Source of the DNA: Arthrobacter nitroguajacolicus_D | GTDB taxonomy: Bacteria; Actinomycetota; Actinomycetes; Actinomycetales; Micrococcaceae | Assembly: GCF_031455195.1 (NCBI RefSeq) | Contig: NZ_JAVDSH010000010.1 | Coordinates: forward strand, 1 to 64,000 | Direction of reading: 5' to 3' | DNA: 64,000 nt | In this document: piece by piece, positions 25,974-34,147 of the stretch | Numbering within the stretch: position 1 is the stretch's first letter | Layout: each line of letters opens with the position of its first letter | The notes under the pieces: model-generated | Database searches by the model: none | What the model was told of the DNA's origin: nothing | The model's input: the letters and a program-made list of their open reading frames with translations, nothing else | Translations under genes and position numbers: made by a program

Positions 25974-27050
25974 TTAGAGGAAACGGTCCAGCAGGCTGGC
26001 CTCCGCCATGCGGCTCAGGCCCTCGCGGACGGTGCGGGCGCGCTGGTCGCCGATGCCGTCCACAGTCATCAGGTCGTCGATGGTGGCAGCCATCAGGTTC
26101 TGCAGGCCACCGAAGTAATCCACCAAGCGGTCGGCCACAGCCTTGGGAACAGACTTGAGTCCGGACAGCAGCCGGTATCCGCGGGGCTGGACTACCGCAT
26201 CCAACTGTTCGACGCCGCCGGCGAAACCGATGATGTGGGCGATGCGGCTAAGGTCGATCAACTCTGTGGGCCCAAGGTTCAGCAGGGCCTGGACGGCTTC
26301 TTCAATGTCTTCAGGGGTGGCGTCCGGGTCCGAGTAGTCACGGATGATCACATCGCTGCCCGGTCCGCGTCCCATGGTGAGCTCTTCCACCTGAAGGGAC
26401 AAAAGGCGGCCATCTTCGCCGAGCTCCAGGACGTACTGGGCAATTTCCTCCGATATCCGGCGCACCATCTCCTGGCGCTGCAGCGTGACAGCAACATCCC
26501 TGACGGTGACCAGAGCCTCGATTTCGAGGGCCGAAAGCGAGCTGGTGACCTGGTCCAGCCTGGCGCTGTACCGTTCCAGCGTGGCCAGGGCCTGGTTGGC
26601 GCGGGCCAGGACCTTCTCCGAGCCCTCCAACACGTGGCGCAGCCCGTTTACGTAGAGGGCGATGATCTGCATGGACTGGCTGACGGAAATGACGGGGACA
26701 CCGGTCTGGATGGCGACGCGTTCAGCGGTGCGGTGCCTGGTACCGGATTCCTGGGTTTCGATGCTGGAGTCCGGAACCAGTTGGACGGCGGCCCGGACGA
26801 TGTTGCTGGCATCCTTGTCGCAGATGATGGCGCCGTCCATCTTGGCGAGTTCCCGCAAGCGCGTGGGGGAGAAGTCGATGCCGATATCGAATCCACCGGA
26901 ACAGATGGAGTCGATGGTGCGGTCCGATCCCAGCACAATCAGGGCTCCGGTGCGTCCGCGAAGGATGCGCTCAAGGCCATCGCGTAACGGAGTTCCGGGT
27001 GCGACTCTGGCCAAGGTCGCCTTGAGCGACTCTTCCGGGCTCCGGGCCAT
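25974..27050 (-). CDS. disA: DNA integrity scanning protein DisA (diadenylate cyclase)
   Basis: 358 aa. N-terminal DAC domain with the DGA motif (Asp72-Ala74) and RHR motif (Arg105-Arg107) that make c-di-AMP from two ATP, a central helical linker and C-terminal HhH DNA-binding segments (VVDYFGGLQNLMAATIDDL...GIGDQRARTV). Octameric in known homologues; scans branched DNA. Ribosome site AAGGG before the ATG. radA, its usual partner, lies upstream on the same strand with two genes inserted between them. Confidence 0.96.
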   Translation of the reverse strand: MARSPEESLKATLARVAPGTPLRDGLERILRGRTGALIVLGSDRTIDSICSGGFDIGIDFSPTRLRELAKMDGAIICDKDASNIVRAAVQLVPDSSIETQESGTRHRTAERVAIQTGVPVISVSQSMQIIALYVNGLRHVLEGSEKVLARANQALATLERYSARLDQVTSSLSALEIEALVTVRDVAVTLQRQEMVRRISEEIAQYVLELGEDGRLLSLQVEELTMGRGPGSDVIIRDYSDPDATPEDIEEAVQALLNLGPTELIDLSRIAHIIGFAGGVEQLDAVVQPRGYRLLSGLKSVPKAVADRLVDYFGGLQNLMAATIDDLMTVDGIGDQRARTVREGLSRMAEASLLDRFL

Positions 27051-27186
27051 GGGGTTTCCCTTCGAAGGTGCAAGCCGCGGCTCACAGACAAGCTGAATCC
27101 GGCGTCAGGGGACACGCGAAAAAATGCCCCTTTGACGACTAGCACCATGATAGGGCTTCGCGTCACCATTAACCGCACCAGTAAGC

Positions 27187-27265
27187 CCCAAAGTGGGTCA
27201 TTTCGTTATGTTCGGGCGGCCGCGGAAGAGGGTCTTTCCGGCTCTGCGGCGCGGCCCACTTTGGG
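27187..27265. repeat. Long inverted repeat B
   Basis: CCCAAAGTGGGTC (27187-27199) pairs with GGCCCACTTTGGG (27253-27265), 12 of 13 positions if one G-U pair is allowed, across a 53-nt loop. It lies between the Pr6Pr gene stop and disA. No T-tract. It may be a terminator for the upstream transcript. Confidence 0.6.
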
Positions 27266-27331
27266 AAAGCGGCCCGCTGACATGGGCGGATATAACAAGT
27301 TGGTGTAGTTAATTGCGCCCTGGCGGCCGAC

Positions 27332-27955
27332 TCAGTAATCCACTTGACGCTTCAGCTTGTTGCCCAGCCACATCATCGCCAGGCTCACCAGCAGGAAGCC
27401 GAGGGAAATGGCCAAGGCGAAAACCACGACGCCGCCCCAACCGCCGGCCCGCGCAGGATCGATGAACCAGTACGGGTACCAGTTGACGAACGCACCACGG
27501 ATCAGGCTGTAGACCAGGTAGCCGATGGGATAAAGCAGCCAGTACCAGATGTGCTTCGCCCTGAGGGTGACCCTGGGCGGCTGGAAGAGCCAGTCAGCCA
27601 CCATCACCACGGGCATCAGGTAATGCACCACGAAATTGACCCAGGGCAGCAGGGAACCGAGATCCTCACCGGCCAGGAGTGCACCGAACACCAGGCCCAC
27701 GACGGCCATGGCGATCGTGGCGGTGCCACGCGTGACGTCGTCGGCCTCGCTGGGGCGCTTGCGGATCAGGACCCTGTAACCGCTGATGAGGAGCACCAGC
27801 GCAGCGAAGATGTTGGACAGGTTGGTGAAATAGGAGAAGAAGTTCCAGATGTCGTACCCCAAGCCCACATGAACCGTCAGCTGCGCGCCAACGGCCACCA
27901 GGGTCAGAAGGCCAAAGAAAAAGCGTCCCCCGATAAGCACATTCCGTTTGGTCAT
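27332..27955 (-). CDS. Pr6Pr family membrane protein
   Basis: 207 aa with six predicted membrane helices. Typical Pr6Pr motifs are FFSYFTNLSNIFAALVLL (about 39-56), FVVHYLMPVVMVADWL (108-123) and the YPYWFIDP segment. Integral membrane protein of unknown function. Its ATG lies 76 bp after the GH26-like gene on the same strand, and it separates radA from disA together with that gene. Regulation not visible. Confidence 0.8.
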   Translation of the reverse strand: MTKRNVLIGGRFFFGLLTLVAVGAQLTVHVGLGYDIWNFFSYFTNLSNIFAALVLLISGYRVLIRKRPSEADDVTRGTATIAMAVVGLVFGALLAGEDLGSLLPWVNFVVHYLMPVVMVADWLFQPPRVTLRAKHIWYWLLYPIGYLVYSLIRGAFVNWYPYWFIDPARAGGWGGVVVFALAISLGFLLVSLAMMWLGNKLKRQVDY

Positions 27956-28031
27956 GGCCTAATCCTTGCCGACCACGCGGGCGGATGGGCACCGACACCC
28001 CGGAAGGGTCTCCGCCAGGTGCCCCGCACCG

Positions 28032-29075
28032 CTAAGTTTTGGGCTGGCAGGTCTTGTCCGGGCCGTACTGGAACCACTCCGGAAGCGCAGCCGTAAAGGC
28101 CTCCCGCACTGCCGGTGTGTTGGTCACGGTCCAGTCGACGCGGCCCTTGACCTCAATTTCGTCCTTGTCCCATTCGAACCAGTTGATCATCTTCAGGAGT
28201 GGGAACTGTTGGTGGGTAGCGGGACTGAAGAGCTGCTTCCACCAGGCTTCGTTTTCACCCCACGGATATTTGCTGCCCCAGTGGTACAGCGACATACCCA
28301 CCCAGTCCACAGCCTCATCGCCCGGGTAGTAGGGCGAATACGCGTCGTCGTTCATCGTCACTACGCCATCGCCGTTGGTATCCAAAGCGGCGAACTCGGG
28401 TGTCCCGGGCTTCGCCTCAAACTGGCCCCCGGCGAAGGGGTAGCCGCCGCCGTAGTTCGGCGCCCACATCATGGCCGAACCGGGCGCGTCCCTGTGCACT
28501 GCGTTGGCCAGCGTTTGGAACGCGGCCACGTACTTTTGCGGCTGCTGCGACCACGCGTACCACGAGCCGTTCATCTCGTGCGCGAATCGGATGATCACCG
28601 GGACGCCCTCATTGTTGAAATGCGCCAGGTCCTTCGCCAAGGCAGAGGCCGCGTCCTCCGTGACAGCATCCAAGCCACCGGCAGGCTCCAGGGTCAGCAG
28701 CATCATGTGTCCGTCTGCATGGATCTGCTCAACAGCCCTCTGGAGGTCGTCCTCGTCCTTGGATGTCAACGGAAAACCGGTAAACGAAACACTGACGGCC
28801 GGTTTGTGGCCGAGGTCCTTGGCGAAGGACGCCAAGGACTTGGAGTGCCAGTCCAGGTTCACGCCAAACAGCGACCCACTCGCTGGGGCCAGTTCGCTTC
28901 GCACGGGGACTTCGCAGGACGCGAGCGACGGCGTCGCAACTGCTTCCCGGTCTGCCAAAGAGTTGGCGAAGTTGACCCCGGCTATACCGAGCACCACCAA
29001 ACCGATCACGGCCGGCAGCGTGAACGCCCTCAACAACTCGGCGCGGTTCTCCTTGCGGGACCCGCCATCTTCCAC
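28032..29075 (-). CDS. GH26-like secreted/anchored glycoside hydrolase, apparently lacking the nucleophile segment
   Basis: 347 aa. Membrane anchor (about residues 16-37) and an extracellular TIM-barrel. The acid/base glutamate is Glu167 in RFAHEMNGSWYAW. An EF-hand-like NTNGDGVVTMND-type loop follows near 233-244. Family members I recall have ~65 residues with the nucleophile (PETA-type) between PWGENE and the AWW.Q.FS helix. Here the two are directly joined at residues 276/277 (nt about 28247), so catalysis is doubtful. GTG at 29075 is chosen for its GGGGGAG site; a TTG lies 21 nt earlier. Confidence 0.7.
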   Translation of the reverse strand: MEDGGSRKENRAELLRAFTLPAVIGLVVLGIAGVNFANSLADREAVATPSLASCEVPVRSELAPASGSLFGVNLDWHSKSLASFAKDLGHKPAVSVSFTGFPLTSKDEDDLQRAVEQIHADGHMMLLTLEPAGGLDAVTEDAASALAKDLAHFNNEGVPVIIRFAHEMNGSWYAWSQQPQKYVAAFQTLANAVHRDAPGSAMMWAPNYGGGYPFAGGQFEAKPGTPEFAALDTNGDGVVTMNDDAYSPYYPGDEAVDWVGMSLYHWGSKYPWGENEAWWKQLFSPATHQQFPLLKMINWFEWDKDEIEVKGRVDWTVTNTPAVREAFTAALPEWFQYGPDKTCQPKT

Positions 29076-29167
29076 TGGTTGCTCCCCCAAAAACAAACAC
29101 CAAGCCTTCCTGAGCTGCGCTTTCGTCCTATCCTAGGGATCCGCGGTCCGCGGCTCGCTCATGCAGG

Positions 29168-30541
29168 CTAGGTGATCAGCAGTTCCAGCGCCTCAGCCAA
29201 GTGGCCTACCTCGCGCACCGAGAAGCCTTCAGGGATGACACCCGCCCCTGCCGGACTTGCCGGAACGATCGCGTGGGTGAACCCAAGCCGGTGTGCTTCC
29301 TGGATGCGCTGGTTGATTCCCGGGACCGGACGGACCTCCCCGGCCAGCCCAACCTCGCCGAAAGCAATGAGTCTTTGGGGGAGTGCCTTACGTGACTTCG
29401 CCGAGGCGACAGCCAACGCGACCGCCAGGTCCGTGGCCGGCTCCGTCAACTTCACCCCGCCGACGGTGGCCACATAGGAGTCGTCCTTATGCAGCATGCA
29501 CCCGGCCCGCTGCTGAAGGACTGCCAGCAGCATGGCCACCCTTGAGCTTTCCAGTCCGCTGGTAGCCCGGCGAGGCTGCGAATTTGCGCTCTCCGCAAGG
29601 AGCGATTGGACTTCGGCGAGCAGGGGGCGCCGCCCCTCCATGGTCACAGTGATGCAGGTTCCCGAGACGGGCTCCCGCGTCCGCGAAACAAACAGTCCGC
29701 TGGGGTCCGCAAGGCCTTCGATGCCGGACTCGTTGAGGTCGAAGCACCCAACATCATCCGTGGCGCCGTAGCGGTTCTTGACTGCCCGGAGCAGGCGCAG
29801 GCGGGAATGGCGTTCACCTTCGAACTGGCACACCACGTCCACCAGGTGTTCGAGCAGTCGCGGGCCGGCGATAGTTCCCTCTTTGGTTACGTGGCCCACC
29901 AAAAGGGTGGTCATGTTCCGGCGCTTCGCTGCCGCAATGATGGAAGCCGCAACTTCACGCACCTGGGACACGCCTCCCGCGCTGCCCTCGACGTCCGCGC
30001 TGCTGAGCGTCTGCACGGAGTCCACAATGAGGAGTTTCGGCTCCAGCTTCTCAACTTGCCCGAGTGCTTGCCCCAGGTCTGTTTCCGCGGACAGGTAAAG
30101 AGTGTGCGCCACGGCATCGATCCGTTCAGCCCGCAGCTTCACCTGCGCTGCCGATTCCTCTCCCGTGACATACAGGACGTCCTGGCCGGTACGGGCAAAC
30201 TTGGCGGCGACATCCAGCAGCAGTGTGGACTTCCCGACGCCGGGTTCCCCGGCGAGCAGGATCACGGCGCCGGGCACGAGCCCTCCACCGAGGACGCGGT
30301 CGAGTTCGTCCACACCCGTGGGCAGGAACGCGGCGGTTGTCCCATCTACCTCAGCGATACGGCGGGCCGGTTCCAGGACGGTGGCAGCCGCCGTCGTTCG
30401 CGCAACCGTGGCGCCGTACTCTTCAACGGTTCCCCAGGCCTGGCACTCGCCGCAACGACCCACCCACTTGATGGCCGTCCAGCCACATTCGGCGCACTTG
30501 TAAGCGGGTGTTTTGGATGCGCGTGCAGTCTTTGAAGCCAT
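29168..30541 (-). CDS. radA: DNA repair protein RadA
   Basis: 457 aa. N-terminal C4 zinc finger (Cys16, Cys19, Cys30, Cys33), RecA-like ATPase with Walker A GEPGVGKST, the RadA-specific KNRYG motif, and a C-terminal Lon-protease-like domain. Branch-migration helicase in recombination. The ATG at 30541 is chosen because the protein then begins MASKTARA and TAGTCT lies 7 nt upstream (leaderless). A GTG 24 nt earlier is in frame. Cluster partner of disA. Confidence 0.95.
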   Translation of the reverse strand: MASKTARASKTPAYKCAECGWTAIKWVGRCGECQAWGTVEEYGATVARTTAAATVLEPARRIAEVDGTTAAFLPTGVDELDRVLGGGLVPGAVILLAGEPGVGKSTLLLDVAAKFARTGQDVLYVTGEESAAQVKLRAERIDAVAHTLYLSAETDLGQALGQVEKLEPKLLIVDSVQTLSSADVEGSAGGVSQVREVAASIIAAAKRRNMTTLLVGHVTKEGTIAGPRLLEHLVDVVCQFEGERHSRLRLLRAVKNRYGATDDVGCFDLNESGIEGLADPSGLFVSRTREPVSGTCITVTMEGRRPLLAEVQSLLAESANSQPRRATSGLESSRVAMLLAVLQQRAGCMLHKDDSYVATVGGVKLTEPATDLAVALAVASAKSRKALPQRLIAFGEVGLAGEVRPVPGINQRIQEAHRLGFTHAIVPASPAGAGVIPEGFSVREVGHLAEALELLIT

Positions 30542-30589
30542 GGGTTCAAGACTAGTGGCGGGCACCGACAGTATGAGTCTCGGCGCGGG

Positions 30590-31717
30590 TTAAAGCGCCG
30601 GGAGCACGGCCCGCGCCTCTTCCGGCTCCATCCCGCTGGCCTCAAGGAGGTCCACCATGAGGGGGCGGAAGAGCATGACCACGGTCTCGCCCTCAAGCCT
30701 TTGGACGTCAAGCATCTTCGGGTGGAGCCTGGCGGCAATATCGGAGAGGTCGTTCCGGGCACGCCGCAAATGAACCCGCCGTGTACCCTCGCTTTGCTCG
30801 GCGAGACCAATGGTCATCTCGTCGATTGCGGCTGCGGTTTCCTGCAGGACCTCGGAGATGCTGTCGATCGCTTCATCGGACAGGGCCGCATGGTTAATCG
30901 CGCTGGTCAGGCGCCGCGCGAACACGCGGCTGTTGCGCAGTGCGAGATCGATGTACTCCAAAGAATGCTCCAAGCCCGCCAGTTCGTCGCGGTGCCTCCG
31001 GTGCGCGGGAGCAAGTGTGGCTACCTCACCGGACGCCCGCAACGTCTGCCGCATCCGGTCCACCAACGGCTGGCAATTGCGGCCACGGATCAGGGCGTGC
31101 CAGGCGAGGGTGGAGTCGCTTTCGATCATCGCCTTGCCGCACTCGCGCAGCACCTCGGCGAGCTCGTGCAGGATCTTCTGGACATCCTTCCGAGGCTCGC
31201 GGCGAGGATCCTTGGGCACCAGAATGGTCACCAGGAGCGCAAACACGCCACCCACCACCGCGTCAAGGCTGCGCGTGAACGGCCCACCGGCCGGTGCCGG
31301 AAGCAGCACCACCAGGAGCGACTGCAGCCCCAGCTGGGTGGTGAAGATCGTCCCGCTGTCCAGGAACCTGGCCAGCAGGATGGAGAAAAGAAGTACGACG
31401 GCGGCCTGCCAGATCCCGGCGCCCAGCCAGTGAAGCAGCAGGTCGCCAACAACGATCCCCAGCGTGCAGCCTAGGCCCACCTCAATCACCCGGCGCAGCC
31501 TTGGATCGCGCGAGAAGCCCAGTGCGATCAGGGAAGAAGTCGCGGCAAAAAGAGGCCCCTGGTGACCCAGTACGTACTCAGCAAAAGCGTAGGCGCCCAC
31601 CGCGCACACGGTCATCTGGATCGCTGGAGTCAACGAGTTCCTGCTGCGTACCAAGCCTGTCCGGACCCTGGCGCGCAGAAACCTCTTGCTTGCAGAAAAT
31701 CCCTTCGCGGCAGCCAT
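30590..31717 (-). CDS. FUSC family (aromatic acid exporter-like) membrane protein
   Basis: 375 aa. N-terminal set of about six membrane helices (38-175), with the conserved FSRDPRLRRVIEVGLGCTLGIVVGD block shortened here to its core, and a long cytoplasmic helical half. Related to fusaric-acid-resistance and YccS-type proteins. ATG at 31717 with TAGACT 7 nt upstream (leaderless). It diverges from pstS; the PHO box lies about 100 bp from its start, so it could respond to phosphate, which is speculative. Confidence 0.8.
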   Translation of the reverse strand: MAAAKGFSASKRFLRARVRTGLVRSRNSLTPAIQMTVCAVGAYAFAEYVLGHQGPLFAATSSLIALGFSRDPRLRRVIEVGLGCTLGIVVGDLLLHWLGAGIWQAAVVLLFSILLARFLDSGTIFTTQLGLQSLLVVLLPAPAGGPFTRSLDAVVGGVFALLVTILVPKDPRREPRKDVQKILHELAEVLRECGKAMIESDSTLAWHALIRGRNCQPLVDRMRQTLRASGEVATLAPAHRRHRDELAGLEHSLEYIDLALRNSRVFARRLTSAINHAALSDEAIDSISEVLQETAAAIDEMTIGLAEQSEGTRRVHLRRARNDLSDIAARLHPKMLDVQRLEGETVVMLFRPLMVDLLEASGMEPEEARAVLPAL

Positions 31718-31810
31718 GTGCTCCAGTCTATTTGCCCGGGCATCCACAAAGACGGCAACCCGGGTGCCGCTCAAGGTGGCGCGCGCCACATAACCCAATG
31801 GTCCGCCGTC

Positions 31811-31832
31811 GTTCACCTTCTGTTCACCTTTC
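31811..31832. promoter_or_regulatory. PHO box (PhoP-binding direct repeats) before pstS
   Basis: Two exact GTTCACC units at 31811 and 31822, 11 bp apart, are the direct-repeat arrangement of actinobacterial PhoP sites, with a partial third unit (TTTCACC) after them. The site is 123 bp before pstS. Phosphate-starvation activation is inferred. Confidence 0.75.
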
Positions 31833-31954
31833 ACCACAGGTCCCGTTACCTGCGCTCCTTACCTTCAGTAAAGGAACAATTTGGTCCACAGCTCGCGCAC
31901 GCCGAAATCTCCGTTCGGCCCGCATCGAAGAATCCCTGGAAGGGGCACATCCAA

Positions 31955-33076
31955 GTGAAGGCAACTCACTTCGGCCGCAACGCGGCAATCGCGGTCATCG
32001 CAGCCGGCGCTCTCGCGCTCACTGCTTGCGGTTCAGACAACGCAACGGGCACCCCGGCTGGCACCCAGTCGGCAGCATCCGGCACCAAGGTCACCGGTAC
32101 CCTCACCGGCATTGGCGCTTCCTCCACCGGCGCAGCCATGGACGCCTGGAAGGCCGGTTTCGCCACCGCAAACCAGGGCGCCACCGTGCAGTACTCCCCG
32201 GATGGTTCCGGTGCAGGCCGCAAGGCGATCATCGACGGCTCGGCACAGTTCGCCGGCTCGGACGCCTACCTGAAGGACGACGAGCTTGCTGCTTCCAAAG
32301 CCAAGTGCGGCCCCGACGGCGCCATCAACCTCCCGGTCTACATCTCCCCGATCGCCGTCGCCTTCAACATTCCTGACGTCAAGGAACTGAAGCTCGACGC
32401 CGCGACGGTCGCCAAGATCTTCCGTGGCGAAATCGCCAAGTGGAACGACCCCGCCATCGCCGCCCTCAACGCAGGCGTCACCCTTCCGGACCTCAAGGTC
32501 ACCCCGGTGAACCGCTCTGACGACTCCGGCACCACCAGCAACTTCACCGACTACCTGGCCGCTGCAGCTCCCGAGGTCTGGACCGACAAGGCTGCCGGCG
32601 TCTGGCCCGCAGCCCTGAAGGGCGAAAACGCCAAGGGCACCTCCGGCGTCGTCAAGACCGTCACAGACACCCCCGGTGCAGTGACCTACGCTGACGACTC
32701 CGCTGTTTCCGGCAAGCTCGGTACCGCCTCCATCAAGGTCGGCGAAGAGTTCGTCAAGATCTCCGCAGACGCTGCCGCCAAGGCTGTCGAAGCCGGCAAG
32801 CCCGTGGACGGCCGCGCCGCCAACGATGTCGCCATCAAGCTGGACCGCAAGACCACCGCAGCGGGCGCCTACCCCGTAGTCCTCGTTTCGTACCACGTTG
32901 TCTGCACCACCTACGAGACCAAGGCTGTTGCCGACCTGGTCAAGGCCTTCGAAACCTACGTCGTTTCCGACGAAGGACAGAAGACCGCAGCTGACGCCGC
33001 GAAGTCCGCACCGCTCTCCAAGACGCTGCAGGACAAGGCCAAGGCCGCTATCGAAACCATCAAGGCCAAGGCCTAA
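31955..33076 (+). CDS. pstS: Phosphate ABC transporter substrate-binding lipoprotein PstS
   Basis: 373 aa. Lipoprotein signal with lipobox LTAC and Cys25. The mature phosphate-binding fold contains GSGAGRKAIIDGSAQFAGSD and the SDDSGTTSNFTDYL phosphate loop. GTG at 31955 is chosen because it precedes the signal peptide and GGAAGGGG lies upstream. Captures phosphate outside the membrane for PstCAB. Followed by a hairpin that probably lowers downstream expression relative to PstS. Confidence 0.95.
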   Translation: MKATHFGRNAAIAVIAAGALALTACGSDNATGTPAGTQSAASGTKVTGTLTGIGASSTGAAMDAWKAGFATANQGATVQYSPDGSGAGRKAIIDGSAQFAGSDAYLKDDELAASKAKCGPDGAINLPVYISPIAVAFNIPDVKELKLDAATVAKIFRGEIAKWNDPAIAALNAGVTLPDLKVTPVNRSDDSGTTSNFTDYLAAAAPEVWTDKAAGVWPAALKGENAKGTSGVVKTVTDTPGAVTYADDSAVSGKLGTASIKVGEEFVKISADAAAKAVEAGKPVDGRAANDVAIKLDRKTTAAGAYPVVLVSYHVVCTTYETKAVADLVKAFETYVVSDEGQKTAADAAKSAPLSKTLQDKAKAAIETIKAKA

Positions 33077-33114
33077 GGTTTCCCGGCGGGTTTGCTGAAC
33101 CCGGCTGAACACTG

Positions 33115-33172
33115 AAGTTCCCTGTCCCGCTCTCCGGTGGCCACCGCGGCACCGGACCGGGGCAGGGAACTT
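33115..33172 (+). terminator. Intra-operon hairpin (attenuator) between pstS and pstC
   Basis: AAGTTCCCTGTCCC (33115-33128) pairs with GGGGCAGGGAACTT (33159-33172) with one bulge around a 30-nt GC-rich loop. Position after pstS suits partial termination. Confidence 0.6.
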
Positions 33173-33214
33173 AGCCATGTAAGACCAGTTCACTCCAGAC
33201 TGAAGGATCGTGAA

Positions 33215-34147
33215 GTGACCACCAACTCCCTGACAACCTCCCAAGGCGCAGGACGCGCCGGGGACAAGGTTTTCTCCGGGGCCGCCATGGCCGCAGGGTG
33301 CCTGATTCTCGCGGTTCTCTTCGGAGTCGCGTTGTTCCTTGTGGTTCAGGCAATCCCTGCGCTGACCGCACCGCCCGAAAGCATCCAGGGCGGGCACGGC
33401 TTCTTCGCCTACATCGCCCCGATCGTGGTGGGCACGCTTATCGCCGCCGTGATCGCCCTGGTCATCGCCACGCCGGTAGCCATCGGTGTGGCCCTGTTCA
33501 TTTCGCACTACGCCCCACGCCGGCTCGCTTCGGGCCTCGGCTACGTGGTGGACCTCCTCGCAGCCATCCCCTCCGTTGTCTACGGCGCATGGGGTGCGGC
33601 CTTCCTGGCCAAGGAAATCTCTCCGGCGTATGACTGGCTGGCCAACAACCTCGGCTGGATCCCGATCTTCGCAGGCCCGGCCTCCGCAACCGGCAAGACT
33701 ATCCTGACCGCAGGCATCGTCCTGTCCGTCATGGTGCTTCCCATCATCACCTCCCTGTCCCGCGAAATCTTCCTGCAGACCCCCAAGCTGCACGAAGAGG
33801 CAGCGCTCGCACTCGGAGCCACCCGCTGGGAAATGATCAAGATGGCCGTGCTGCCCTTCGGCCGCCCAGGCATCATCAGCGCCATCATGCTTGGCCTCGG
33901 CCGCGCACTGGGCGAGACCATGGCTGTTGCCCTGGTGCTGTCCTCCGGCGTCCTGACAGCCAGCCTCATCCAGTCCGGCAACCAGACCATCGCCGCCGAG
34001 ATCGCCCTGAACTTCCCCGAAGCCAGCGGCCTCAAGGTCAACACGCTGATCGCCGCCGGCCTGGTGCTGTTCGTCATCACCCTCGGGGTGAACATGATCG
34101 CCCGCTGGATCATCACCCGGCACAAAGAATTCTCGGGAGCCAACTAA
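33215..34147 (+). CDS. pstC: Phosphate ABC transporter permease PstC
   Basis: 310 aa, six membrane helices with the binding-protein-dependent transport EAA loop (EEAALALGATRWEMIKMAVLP near 203-223). GTG at 33215 follows AAGGA; an upstream GTG extension is not family-like. Inner-membrane half of the phosphate channel. Its stop touches the pstA start with no gap, indicating coupling. Confidence 0.93.
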   Translation: MTTNSLTTSQGAGRAGDKVFSGAAMAAGCLILAVLFGVALFLVVQAIPALTAPPESIQGGHGFFAYIAPIVVGTLIAAVIALVIATPVAIGVALFISHYAPRRLASGLGYVVDLLAAIPSVVYGAWGAAFLAKEISPAYDWLANNLGWIPIFAGPASATGKTILTAGIVLSVMVLPIITSLSREIFLQTPKLHEEAALALGATRWEMIKMAVLPFGRPGIISAIMLGLGRALGETMAVALVLSSGVLTASLIQSGNQTIAAEIALNFPEASGLKVNTLIAAGLVLFVITLGVNMIARWIITRHKEFSGAN

